Positions 46,935 to 55,785 of a DNA stretch of 64,000 nucleotides are shown here, in pieces (position 1 is the first letter of the stretch; each line of letters starts with the position of its first letter). A program made the position numbers and the translations under genes. Source of the stretch: CBDCYS01 sp965226185 (GTDB taxonomy: Bacteria; Acidobacteriota; Terriglobia; Bryobacterales; UBA6623); assembly GCA_965226185.1 (NCBI GenBank), contig CBDDCT010000007.1, positions 2,046,001 to 2,110,000 of the forward strand, read 5' to 3'. Under the pieces are notes generated by a model, which did no database searches, had not been told where the DNA came from, and saw only the letters and a program-made list of their open reading frames with translations.

Positions 46935-47021
46935 GGCGGCTTCCCTGTGGCAGCCCAGGCCTGACTAGACACTGCTTCGACCCCGCTGGGCGAATCCGGA
47001 ACCAACTTGCGAAACGGCAGC
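46753..47021 (+). repeat. Direct repeat R1 (partner at 48259)
   Basis: 269 bp with about 80% identity to 48259-48525 and in the same orientation. It covers the last 30 codons of the radical SAM frame (RLPFRKLVPD...QAWAATGKPPC) and the first 60 codons of the kinase pseudogene. Together with R2 it flanks the radical SAM gene. Confidence 0.8.
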
Positions 47022-48220
47022 CGGCTTCGATCCGATGTATTCGTACGGTCCCCCGACCGGAGCCGTGTCTTCACATTCTGGCTCCCCTTCACATTACGCA
47101 GACCGCAATGCTTCGCGCACACGCGTAGTCGGCCCTCGTCGGAACTCTTTTTCTCCCAGCCCTGAGGGACCATTTCATGGAAAAACACTCCCTCGACGAT
47201 GTCCTTCAGCGGTACTTGCTTGGCGTTGATCGAGTCTTTTCCGTTGGGAAGCCGGTCGATCAGGCGCCACATCTCCGGCAAGCCTTTCGGGCGTAGATGC
47301 CGGAGCTCCCGCGCACGGATCGAATCGTCCAGGATCGGAAGCTGACTGGCCAAGTGCGTCATCTCCTCGGGTTCGGCCGGCCCTCGCAACGGATAGAGTG
47401 TGGCGGTCCAGCAGCATGGCAGGACGAGCCCCTCGGCGCTGACGTAGACCTTCTTCGAACTCGCCGCCTTGCATGCGATAGGCGTCTCCTCGAGAAAGGA
47501 CTTTGCAGCCTGGCGATCGGCATAGACCTGGAGGAATGCATCGTTCCGATACCGTCGGTCCTCCGGCATTTCCAGAAAATATTCGAGCTTTCCCTCACGA
47601 TCCAAGACGGGTGAGAAGGGCGTGTCGCTCCAGCTCTTCAAGAAGCGTCCGGTTCGCTTGACAGTGAACATTTCAAAACCGAGGCTGCGGGCCAAGGCTT
47701 GAGCTTCTTCGACCTGGTGCTCGTTGTGACGAAACACGACGTAATCCCATTCGGCGTGGCCTCCCGCGCCAATGAAAGCCCTGACGCTTTCCATGACTTT
47801 CTCCCAATGCGTCCCCCGCCGGTAGAGATGATTGGTGTCGGCCAGCCCGTCGATCCCAAAAGTGCAGACGTCCACGACGCTTGCCAATCGCTGCCACCAT
47901 TCCGGCTTCCTTCCACTTCCGTTCGTGTGCATGCCCAGACGAACCCGAGAGTTGCACGCCCGGAAATACTCGAAGACTTCGAGGGTGTCCCGCGCCACCA
48001 TCGGGTCGCCGTAGGTGCCGGACATAAACAGGACCTTCAGTTGATTGACAAAATCTTCGGGGAAGATCTTCTGGACATCTTCGAGCGTCAATTCCACCTG
48101 AGGGAGTAGTTGATGGCTTATGGGTTTGCCGAAGAAGTTCCGCGAACATTGAGGGCAGCTGGCATTGCACTTTGACGTTATCTCGAGATGCACTTTCTTG
48201 ATGTCCGCATAGCTATACAT
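46928..48220 (-). CDS. Radical SAM/SPASM-like protein
   Basis: 430 residues. The start MYSYADIKKVHLE follows an excellent GGAAGGAGG site. The radical SAM cluster CNASCPQC (Cys18, Cys22, Cys25) is in the consensus CxxxCxxC; FMSGTYGDPM matches the GGE-type SAM-binding turn. Further Cys (CKAASSKK...VLPCCW and CAKHCGL) suggest a SPASM auxiliary cluster. The last 30 residues (RLPFRKLVPD on) are a duplicate of the neighbouring kinase's C-terminus and probably not native. It most likely modifies a sugar or peptide intermediate of the operon. Confidence 0.8.
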   Translation of the reverse strand: MYSYADIKKVHLEITSKCNASCPQCSRNFFGKPISHQLLPQVELTLEDVQKIFPEDFVNQLKVLFMSGTYGDPMVARDTLEVFEYFRACNSRVRLGMHTNGSGRKPEWWQRLASVVDVCTFGIDGLADTNHLYRRGTHWEKVMESVRAFIGAGGHAEWDYVVFRHNEHQVEEAQALARSLGFEMFTVKRTGRFLKSWSDTPFSPVLDREGKLEYFLEMPEDRRYRNDAFLQVYADRQAAKSFLEETPIACKAASSKKVYVSAEGLVLPCCWTATLYPLRGPAEPEEMTHLASQLPILDDSIRARELRHLRPKGLPEMWRLIDRLPNGKDSINAKQVPLKDIVEGVFFHEMVPQGWEKKSSDEGRLRVCAKHCGLRNVKGSQNVKTRLRSGDRTNTSDRSRLPFRKLVPDSPSGVEAVSSQAWAATGKPPC

Positions 48221-48440
48221 ACGAAGCCTCCTTCCAGATAGAGGGGGACGCCGGCGGGGTTTGAGCAGCTCCGCCGGCAGCAGGTGACAGGTGCAGGGGG
48301 TAGACAACGACCCATTCGTCTCGCAACAGGACGTCGCGCACCGTCGGATCGAAATGCGAGTTTCCACGCTGCCGAAACAACGGCAAGTGGTCCACGAAAT
48401 CGGACCACGCCGTCGTACGATCCAGGAAGTTTCTCAGCAT
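48213..48440 (-). pseudogene. N-terminal fragment of a duplicated kinase gene
   Basis: 75 codons, MLRNFLDRTTAWSDFVDHLPLFRQRGNSHFDPTVRDVLLRDEW..., then a stop after WKEASYV. It matches the first 60 codons of the kinase pseudogene at 46934 and sits in the same ATGCTGA overlap with the gene upstream. It is a duplicated end left before the radical SAM insertion. Confidence 0.72.
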
Positions 48441-48525
48441 GGCGGCCTCCTCGCAACAGCCCAAGCCTGATCAAGCACTGCCTGGACACGGCTGGGCCAG
48501 TCCGGAACGAACTTGCGAAATGGCA
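48259..48525 (+). repeat. Direct repeat R2 (partner at 46753)
   Basis: Same 270-bp segment as R1: end of the upstream kinase (PFRKFVPDWPSRVQAVLDQAWAV) plus the beginning of the kinase fragment. Confidence 0.8.
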
Positions 48526-49747
48526 GCACCGCCAGCTTGAACAGGCAGGTGCTCAAGTGCCAGCGAAGAATCCTGACCGGAATCGACTGTTCGGAGGCAA
48601 CTTGGTATGCTTCCACGAACTGACTACAGATCCAATCGCCACGAGAGCCATCGAGATCTCCCTGCACGGCAAGCAGTTTGACGTGGGCACAGAAATTAGC
48701 GATGTCTTCGACGGGGTCGCCCACCCCCAGCTCATCCAGATCGAGGAACTTCGTCACGCCGCGGTGGAGCAGGATCTGGTCGTAGTAGAAGTCTCCATGA
48801 ATCAAAGTTCGCGCGCCGCGGGCGGCCGGGACCGATGCTTCGAGTTCATCGGCCAGCTCCGACGCCGAACTTGAACCGCCGGCCAAGAACTCAACCGCCA
48901 GCCTCGCGCGACGAACATCCTCGACTCCACGTGCGCGGAGAGGGGCGGCCGGCGGTGGCGCCAGAGTGTGCCAGTGGGCCAGCGCCGCGGCTGCCGTCTT
49001 GATCGCCGCGAGCAGAGCGGCTTGCGGCTTCCAAAAGAATCGTTGCAAGGGCTTGCCGCGCTCGCCGTAAAGCAGCACCACTCGCCGCCCCGCGCTATAG
49101 CCAAGGCAGCGAGGAACCCGAACCTTCGAAGCATCCGTATCGCTGAAGTACCGATGCCACTGCGGCGTCCGGACACCTTCACCATGAGCATAAAAACGCG
49201 CGTAAAACGCCCTCTCATCGTTCTCCCGTGGGGTACGGTAGACGCCGCGCATGACACAGCGACGCTCAGGCTTATATCGAATCGGTTCCCAACCTCCCCA
49301 CTGCTCAACGAACCGGCTCCTCCTGGATTCGCGAACGGCCCGAGCGAGGACTTCCCCGGCTTGTTCGGGGTCGCTAGCCATCCCGAGAGCCGGCATCTCG
49401 AGATCAAGGGGAAATCGCATCAACGCCATGCGGCGCCGCGGGTCATAAGCGGTCACACGCGACGGGTCGGAGGCTTTGAGGTCCGGTTCGTCGGCGAATA
49501 GCTTGGCGTAGGCCCAAAGTGGCGGGCCGCTCTCCTGGCGGCATTCATACAACACGATGCAGTTGGTGCCGGGCTTATAGCGAACGTAGGCAACCCGGAC
49601 GTCCCTTTCCGTCAGCGACTCGGAAAACGGTAAGAGACCGAGGTCCATCATGCGGCCGACATCGAGTGCCGTCTCCAACTGCGGCAGCCGGGGGTCGGCG
49701 GGAACTGCCGGGGCGCTTGAGATCGTTACCGGAGGGGCGCTGGTCAT
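48434..49747 (-). CDS. APH-fold phosphotransferase in the polysaccharide operon
   Basis: 437 residues. The N-lobe carries VRVAYVRYKPGTNCIVLYECRQ, then a second duplicated phrase EPIRYKPERRCVMRGVYR; the C-lobe has the catalytic loop LIHGDFYYDQILLHRGVTKFLDLDELGVGDPVEDIANF, with HGD present, Gln at the usual Asn position, and DLD as the metal ligand. Probably phosphorylates a small molecule or sugar. Its start overlaps the ABC exporter's stop by 4 nt. Confidence 0.82.
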   Translation of the reverse strand: MTSAPPVTISSAPAVPADPRLPQLETALDVGRMMDLGLLPFSESLTERDVRVAYVRYKPGTNCIVLYECRQESGPPLWAYAKLFADEPDLKASDPSRVTAYDPRRRMALMRFPLDLEMPALGMASDPEQAGEVLARAVRESRRSRFVEQWGGWEPIRYKPERRCVMRGVYRTPRENDERAFYARFYAHGEGVRTPQWHRYFSDTDASKVRVPRCLGYSAGRRVVLLYGERGKPLQRFFWKPQAALLAAIKTAAAALAHWHTLAPPPAAPLRARGVEDVRRARLAVEFLAGGSSSASELADELEASVPAARGARTLIHGDFYYDQILLHRGVTKFLDLDELGVGDPVEDIANFCAHVKLLAVQGDLDGSRGDWICSQFVEAYQVASEQSIPVRILRWHLSTCLFKLAVLPFRKFVPDWPSRVQAVLDQAWAVARRPPC

Positions 49748-51648
49748 TGCACGACTCCTCGCGGGACGGGCCCAAAGAAGCTTTCCAGATTGCCCGAGCC
49801 GAATTGGTTTTCAGCGAGCGCTCGGAAATGCCCTTGTGCTTGAAAAAGTTCTTGAGGCGGGCCGGCCTCGACAACTCGTCCCGCGCTCATCACAATCGCC
49901 AGATCGGCGTTCAGAACGGTCGAAATTCGGTGGGCGATGACAAACGCCGTTCGGTCTCGCAATAAGCTCTCGAGGCCTTTGAGAATGAGTGCCTCCGACG
50001 GCGGGTCGATGCCCGTCATCGGCTCGTCCAGGACGACGATCGGGGTGTTCCGCAACAGTGCCCGCGCGATCGCAATCCGCTGCCGCTGGCCGCCGGAAAG
50101 CCTGACTCCGCGCTCGCCGATGGCGGTGTCGTACCCATCGGGCAACTGTTCGATGAACTCCTCGGCCTGCGCCAGGCGCACCGCCCGCAAGAGCTGTTTC
50201 TCGCTGGCTGAGGGGTTCCCAAAGGTGATGTTCTCGCGAATCGAGGAGCCAAACAGAACCGGGTCCTGCGGCATCACGGTCACCTGGTCGCGCAATGACG
50301 CCAGGGTGTAGCGGCGGATGTCGACCCCGTCGATCAGGACCGCTCCTTTCGCCGGATCGTAAAGCCGTGGCACGAGCGAGATTAGAGTGGATTTTCCGGC
50401 GCCGCTGTGGCCCAGCAACGTCACCGTTGTCCCGGCGGGGATGCGGAGAGCAACGTGGTGCAGCACGGTTTGGCCGGCTTCGTATTGGAAGCTGACGTCG
50501 CGATACTCGACCTCCCCGCGGAAGTTGGGCGCCTCGATCGCGTCCGGGGCGTCCTGGATCTCCACTTCGGTTTGGAAGATTTCCATGATCCGCTCGGCGG
50601 CGACCACGGCCTTGGCTGCTTGCACGCTGACGTTCGCGATCTTCCGGATGGGCCTGTACAGGCTTTTGAGATAGGCAAGAAACACCAACAGATCACCAGG
50701 CGTGAGCACTCCGGAGACGACCTGCCGCACGCCCCACCACAACACCAGGCAAGTGCCGACCGCAGTGACCATCTCGACGCCGCGCAGCAGCTTCCCCTTA
50801 CTGCGCAGAGCCCGCATGTCGGCTTTCAGGCTGGCACGGCTTTGCTGGCGGAAGCGGTGTTGCTCCTGCTCTTCGCTGGAATAGAGCTGAACTTCCTGAA
50901 TCGCCGCAAGGGTCTCGCTGAACAGTGACGCCACTCTGCCTTCCCGCTCGAGGCGCTTGCGAGTGAAGCTGCGGATCTGCCCCGTGAAATGGGCGATCAG
51001 CAAGAAAAGCAGCGGAAACAAAAGCAGACTCAGCAGCGTCATCCGCCAATCGAGCGCCAGCATCACGGCGATCAAGGCCGCCACGAGAATGCAGTCGCCC
51101 GCCAGTTGGACCGCGGATTGGCTGAGGAAATCCCGCAGTTGGGTGACTTCCTTGATCATGCGGCTCAGCAAGTCCCCGGACAGGCTGCGATTGTGGAACC
51201 CCAGCGAAAGCCGTTGAATATGGTTGTAGAGGCGCAGCCGAATCGTGTAGATCATCTGCTGGCCCGCGCCGCCAGCAAGTATTAACTGCAGGTATTGAAA
51301 GCTTCCCTGAAGGGCCGCGATGACGATCACGGCGCCGCACGCCCACAACAGAATCGTCATGCGGTCGTACCCGAGCAAGAAGTCGAGCCCGGCGTTCGTC
51401 TTCGCCTCGGGCATCAGGACGAAATCAAATATCACCTTGAGCGGCCACGGACGCGCCAACTGCATCGCGATAGCGCAGATCAAGCACACCCCGGCGGCGC
51501 TGAGCTTGCCCCAGTGCTGCCGCACGTACTTGAGGAAGAACAGGACGATGGCCAGCGTCGAGTTTTCCGCGTAACGCCAGCGGGCTCGCCCGCGTTTCGC
51601 GGACGCGGCTGCGTCTTGCTTCTTCCGCTGTTTCTCCCTAGTTTGCAT
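49744..51648 (-). CDS. MsbA-type ABC exporter (fused membrane and ATPase domains)
   Basis: 634 residues. Six transmembrane helices (about 30-330) precede an ATPase with Walker A LLGHSGAGKSTL, signature RLSGGQRQRIAIARALL and Walker B IVVLDEPMTGID. Homodimer exporter of lipid-linked glycans, lipids or peptides. It overlaps the downstream kinase and the upstream glycosyltransferase (11 nt), so belongs to the operon. Confidence 0.9.
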   Translation of the reverse strand: MQTREKQRKKQDAAASAKRGRARWRYAENSTLAIVLFFLKYVRQHWGKLSAAGVCLICAIAMQLARPWPLKVIFDFVLMPEAKTNAGLDFLLGYDRMTILLWACGAVIVIAALQGSFQYLQLILAGGAGQQMIYTIRLRLYNHIQRLSLGFHNRSLSGDLLSRMIKEVTQLRDFLSQSAVQLAGDCILVAALIAVMLALDWRMTLLSLLLFPLLFLLIAHFTGQIRSFTRKRLEREGRVASLFSETLAAIQEVQLYSSEEQEQHRFRQQSRASLKADMRALRSKGKLLRGVEMVTAVGTCLVLWWGVRQVVSGVLTPGDLLVFLAYLKSLYRPIRKIANVSVQAAKAVVAAERIMEIFQTEVEIQDAPDAIEAPNFRGEVEYRDVSFQYEAGQTVLHHVALRIPAGTTVTLLGHSGAGKSTLISLVPRLYDPAKGAVLIDGVDIRRYTLASLRDQVTVMPQDPVLFGSSIRENITFGNPSASEKQLLRAVRLAQAEEFIEQLPDGYDTAIGERGVRLSGGQRQRIAIARALLRNTPIVVLDEPMTGIDPPSEALILKGLESLLRDRTAFVIAHRISTVLNADLAIVMSAGRVVEAGPPQELFQAQGHFRALAENQFGSGNLESFFGPVPRGVVQ

Positions 51649-52873
51649 AGGCGCCGACGACTGGACTCTCGACGGTTTGACTCTGAGGCGCGGCCGCTGG
51701 CCCAGAGGCTAGGGCGGCGCCGGATACGGTCTCCAGCACCGACCGAACGCGGCGCTCCCAGCCATGGTGCTGGAACGCTTCTCGGCGCGCGGCGAGGCCG
51801 AGCTGCTGGCGTAAATTCGGGTTCGCGCGAAGCAGCCGAATGGATTCTGTAAGCTCTTCCGTGCTGCCGGGTTCTGCCAGCAGCCCCGTCTGACCGTGCC
51901 GTATGACTTCCGCGACCTGGCCTATTCGGGATGCCACGATCGCGCGCCCGGCGGCCATGTATTCGAACAATTTCAGTGGCGAGAAGTAGAAATCATCCAG
52001 AGTGGGGTAGGGGGCGGTTGCCGTATCCATGCGCTCCAGCAAGCCTGGAATTGATGTCTTCTCGACGCCGCCGCTAATCTCGACGAGATGGGACAGTCCG
52101 TTCTCGCGGGCATAATCCTCGATCCATGAGCGCCGCGGGCCGTCCCCGACGATGAGCAAGCGATAGTCGGGAGACTCTTGTGCCAATCGCCGAAAGGCTT
52201 TCATTAAGGTTTCGAGCCCGTGCCACGGCTTGAGACTGCCGACGAATCCGATGGTGAAGCCGTCCTTCGGTCGCGCCGGCGTGACCCGCGAGAAAAGATC
52301 CAGGTCAACGCCATTGGGAACGACGACTGTCGCCCCCTTGCGGCGAGAGCGGTTGACCACGTAGTCAGCCACCCGCTGGGAGACGCCGACCACCACGGTG
52401 GCTGCCCGAAAAACAAGTTCCTCGATCGCCCGCGCCGCGGGTTCCAAATGCAGCGAGCGATAGTTTTTCTGCTCAACGAGCAACGGACTGTTGACCTCGA
52501 GAACAAACGGTACGCGGTGGCGCCCGGCAAACTCGAGCGCTCCAAAACTCCACAGCGAATAGCGCTCATGGATCACGTCAAACGGGGCCTCGGCGTGCGC
52601 CTGCTCGAGTGTGTTGCGCAGAACTTCGTTTTGATCAAGGGAGGTAATCTCGGCCGCAAGCCGCGTGGGAAGCTGCTCCGGCTGCCGCGGTGTCTGGATC
52701 TTGTGCACGGGAAACGGCAGCAAAACCGAGGATTTCCCGACTCGTGAGCAGAAGACTTCGACCTCATGCCCCAGGCTGCGGGCGGCGGCGATGAATTCCC
52801 GAACGTGGTTCGAGGCTCCCTTGTGTCCCAACAAAGGTATGCCTCGGTCCAGACAAACGTAGCCGATTCTCAC
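51638..52873 (-). CDS. GT4-family glycosyltransferase
   Basis: 411-residue GT-B retaining glycosyltransferase. N-domain MRIGYVCLDRGIPLLGHKGASNHVREF (Gly-rich, HKGASNHV); C-domain GFVGSLKPWHGLETLMKAF and KLFEYMAAGRAIVASRIGQVAEVI with the donor nucleotide-binding Glu pair. Its ATG overlaps the stop of the upstream glycosyltransferase. Confidence 0.9.
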   Translation of the reverse strand: MRIGYVCLDRGIPLLGHKGASNHVREFIAAARSLGHEVEVFCSRVGKSSVLLPFPVHKIQTPRQPEQLPTRLAAEITSLDQNEVLRNTLEQAHAEAPFDVIHERYSLWSFGALEFAGRHRVPFVLEVNSPLLVEQKNYRSLHLEPAARAIEELVFRAATVVVGVSQRVADYVVNRSRRKGATVVVPNGVDLDLFSRVTPARPKDGFTIGFVGSLKPWHGLETLMKAFRRLAQESPDYRLLIVGDGPRRSWIEDYARENGLSHLVEISGGVEKTSIPGLLERMDTATAPYPTLDDFYFSPLKLFEYMAAGRAIVASRIGQVAEVIRHGQTGLLAEPGSTEELTESIRLLRANPNLRQQLGLAARREAFQHHGWERRVRSVLETVSGAALASGPAAAPQSQTVESPVVGAYAN

Positions 52874-53802
52874 GCTGTCATGGCCTCCCCGGCTACCCCG
52901 GAATACTCCGGTTTTGGCGCTGTGAGACCCTCGCGAAACAGCGACGCAACTTGGCCGGCGCTTGTCCGCAGATTGAAGAGCCGTTCGGCCTTATGGCGGC
53001 CTGCTCGGCCACAGGCGGCTTGCAGCTCGGGGTCGCCCAGCAAGCGATCCATGGCCTCCGCCAGTCCGAGGCTGTCGCGTTGCGGCGCGATCAGACCGGT
53101 TTCGCCGTGATCGACGATTTCAGTCACTCCGCTCAAGTCGCTCGAGACCACTGGACGCCCCAGCGCCATCGCTTCAATCATCACGGTTGGAAGCGCGTCC
53201 TGATTGCCGTCCTCAGCCACGATGCAGGGCAGCGCCAGCATGACGCCGCGAGTGATGGCCGCCATCACCGCGTCACTCGATAGCGGGCCGGTTAGCGAAA
53301 CGATGCCGGTGAGGCCGAGTTCGGCGACCTGCTGGCGTAGCGGCTGTTCCTTGTCGCCTCCGCCGATGATCGTGCAGCGGAAATCGCGGCCGCGGTCCTT
53401 GAGCAAGCGGCAAGCTTCAATCAGGTACGGGAAACCCTTTTTCTCAACGAGCCGGCCGACGGAGACAATCTCGGGCGGCTGGGTTCTCGGCGGCGGCTGA
53501 GGGCGGAAGCGGTCCAGGTCAATGCCGTTGTAGATCCGCCGAATCTTTCCGTGGGAGGCCGGGCTGCACTCCTCGAGCCGGGCGACGTTGTAGTCGGTCA
53601 CCGTGACGGCGAACTTCGACCGCTCCAGCGCGTCCGCCAGCACTTCTTCGTTGACCGACTGGTGATAAATATCTTTGGCGTGAGCTGTGAAGCTAAAATC
53701 GACACCTGACAGCATGTGCGCCAGCACTGTGGTCCGCGTCGCCAGGCTGGCGAAGTGCGCGTGAAGATGTTGAATTCCCCGGCGCCGTGTCAGGGCGGCT
53801 AG
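52870..53802 (-). pseudogene. GT4-family glycosyltransferase, 5' end removed by an IS1380
   Basis: From GLAALTRRRGIQHLHAHFASLATRTTVLAHML the sequence is a GT-B enzyme: HAHFAS, SFTAHAKDIYH, SVGRLVEKKGFPYLIEACRLL and EAMALGRPVVSSDLSGVTEIV are standard GT4 blocks. The first roughly 100 residues are missing, replaced by an IS1380 end. A start codon within the IS (53856) could give an aberrant N-terminus, so the remaining gene is probably inactive. Confidence 0.8.
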
Positions 53803-55549
53803 CCCGGATTTCTCATCGCGGGGTTGGCGGAAGGCCGCCTTTTGTGGCACAAACATAATGATTACAATATGTTTCAGCCAGCAAGAAAGCGACCCCTGCC
53901 ATGACAGAGTGTACCCAAACCAGCTTCACCTTCGCCGACCATGGCCGCCGCCAGGTGGTAGCCCGTTTCGACGGCGGCATGATCACCTCCGACGGCGGCG
54001 CCATGCTGTTGCGCCAGACCGAACAGCGCAGCGGCATCGTGCGGCAGTTCGCCGCCTGCTTCCGTGATCACCGCCAGCCCGCGCAAGTCGAACACAGCGT
54101 GCGCGAGCTGGTCTCGCAGCGCGTCTACGGGCTGGCGCTGGGTTATGAGGACCTCAACGATCACGATCAGCTGCGCTCCGACCCGCTGCTGGCCCTGCTG
54201 AGCGGCAAACAAGACCTCGAAGGCAAGCAGCGCCGCCGAGCCCAAGACCGCGGCAAGGCGGGCGCCGGCAAGAGCACTCTCAACCGCCTGGAGTTGACCC
54301 CGGCCAAGGCCGGCGCGCAAAGCCGTTACAAGAAGATCGTTCTCGACACGGGCGCGGCCGACCGTCTGCTGACCTCGCTCTACATTCAATCGCAGCCGTG
54401 CCAGCCCGAGCGCATCGTGCTCGATCTCGACGCCACCGACGACGCGCTGCACGGCCGCCAAGAGGGGCGCTTTTTTCACGGCTACTACGGACACTATTGC
54501 TACCTGCCGCTCTACATTTTCGCCGGGGACCAGTTGCTGTGCGCGCGCCTGCGGCCGTCCAACATCGACGCCTCGGCGGGGTCGCTCGAAGAGGTCCGGC
54601 GCATCGTCGAACAACTGCGGCGGGTGTGGCCCGAGGTCGAGATCCTGCTGCGGGCCGACAGCGGTTTTTGCCGCGACGAGATCATGAGCTGGTGCGAGAA
54701 CCAGGGCGTGGATTACGTGTTCGGACTGGCGAAAAACGAGCGTTTAGAGCGCCTGATCAAGAGACGGATGAAGCTGGCGCGGCGGCGTTTCGCCAAGAGG
54801 GGCAAGGCGGCCCGGGCGTTCGGGGATTTCCGCTACCGCACGCGAACCAGCTGGGCGCGGGGGCGCAGGGTGGTGGCCAAGGCGGAGTATCTGGCGAAGG
54901 GCGAAAACCCGCGTTTCGTGGTGACGTCGCTGACGCCCAAGCAAGCGGCGGCGCAACACTTATACGAGACGATCTACTGCGCCCGCGGAGAGATGGAGAA
55001 CCGCATCAAGGAGCAGCAGCTGGGGCTGTTCGCCGACCGCACCTCGACCGCGCTATTGCGGTCGAATCAGATCCGCTTATATTTTTCATCGATCGGGTAC
55101 TGTTTGCTGGAGACGCTGCGGCGGCTGGGGTTGGCGGGGACGAAGATGGCGCGGGCGCAATGCACGACGATCCGGCTGCGGTTGTTGAAGATCGGAGCGC
55201 GCATCCGGATCACGGCGCGCAAAGTGTGGATTTCGCTGGCGACGGGATACGCCTGGGCGGGGGTGTTCGCCCAAGCGTATGAGAATCTCGAACGGGGGGA
55301 GCCGCGGCGCTGCTGAAAACGGCAAGGCGAGTTCAAGTAATACTTGAAGCACACAGGGCTCGACAGGGGCGGCAATCGAGGTTTGCCCAAAAACAGACGA
55401 AAAACGCCTCGGCCAGGGTCGCGGACAGCATGCCGGGCCGTTTCTGCCCCACGGCGGCCCCGCCGAGAGGCGATGCCGCCTCAAGACCATGAAATCCCAT
55501 CCCGCGCGCCCCGCCAACCCCGTTTTCGGGAATCGATGAGAAATGCGGG
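53803..55549 (+). mobile_element. IS1380-family insertion sequence, copy 3
   Basis: 1747 bp with ends CCCGGATTTCTCATCG and (reverse-complement) CCCGCATTTCTCATCG. It differs from copies 1 and 2. Flanks GCTAG on the left and CTAAC on the right show no target duplication, and the N-terminus of the glycosyltransferase is not on the other side, which indicates a deletion or recombination at this IS. Confidence 0.88.
53901..55316 (+). CDS. IS1380-family transposase
   Basis: 471-residue IS1380 transposase of another branch than those at 37-40 kb: ITSDGGAMLLRQTEQRSGI, ALGYEDLNDHDQLRSDPL, catalytic Asp in VLDLDATDDALHG, Asp in LLRADSGFCRDE, Glu in RGEMENRIKEQQ. Intact. Confidence 0.94.
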   Translation: MTECTQTSFTFADHGRRQVVARFDGGMITSDGGAMLLRQTEQRSGIVRQFAACFRDHRQPAQVEHSVRELVSQRVYGLALGYEDLNDHDQLRSDPLLALLSGKQDLEGKQRRRAQDRGKAGAGKSTLNRLELTPAKAGAQSRYKKIVLDTGAADRLLTSLYIQSQPCQPERIVLDLDATDDALHGRQEGRFFHGYYGHYCYLPLYIFAGDQLLCARLRPSNIDASAGSLEEVRRIVEQLRRVWPEVEILLRADSGFCRDEIMSWCENQGVDYVFGLAKNERLERLIKRRMKLARRRFAKRGKAARAFGDFRYRTRTSWARGRRVVAKAEYLAKGENPRFVVTSLTPKQAAAQHLYETIYCARGEMENRIKEQQLGLFADRTSTALLRSNQIRLYFSSIGYCLLETLRRLGLAGTKMARAQCTTIRLRLLKIGARIRITARKVWISLATGYAWAGVFAQAYENLERGEPRRC

Positions 55550-55665
55550 CTAACAAACGCTCCCCCTAAGTTTGCGCCGGGCAGCGACCTTCGCTGGACG
55601 GGAGGCGGCCTTCTCGGTCCTGAGCCTTGAAAAGAACTAACTTCTTTAGTTGGAGGGTGGTACGA
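55550..55665. other. Gap between IS1380 copy 3 and repeat E
   Basis: No gene. It includes a small hairpin AACTAA-CTTCT-TTAGTT at about 55635-55652, similar in position to the hairpin of repeat F. Confidence 0.4.
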
Positions 55666-55754
55666 GCAATCAGCCGCCGATTGCTGGTGGTTACGCGATT
55701 AATCAACAGTTATCGGCCCACGGGCGCTATCTAGTTCGTTTCGGGGGACTTAGT
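55666..55754 (+). repeat. Junction repeat, copy E
   Basis: Hairpin GCAATC-AGCCGCC-GATTGC, then GGTGGTTACGCGATTAATCAA, CAGTTATCGGCCCACGGG, TAGTTCGTTTCGGGGG, ACTTAGT. Only one base in the core differs from copy B. It lies 31 nt past the stop of the RND pump. Confidence 0.82.
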
Positions 55755-55785
55755 CTCGCTCGTTCGTGCGCCCGCAGTTCCTTCG

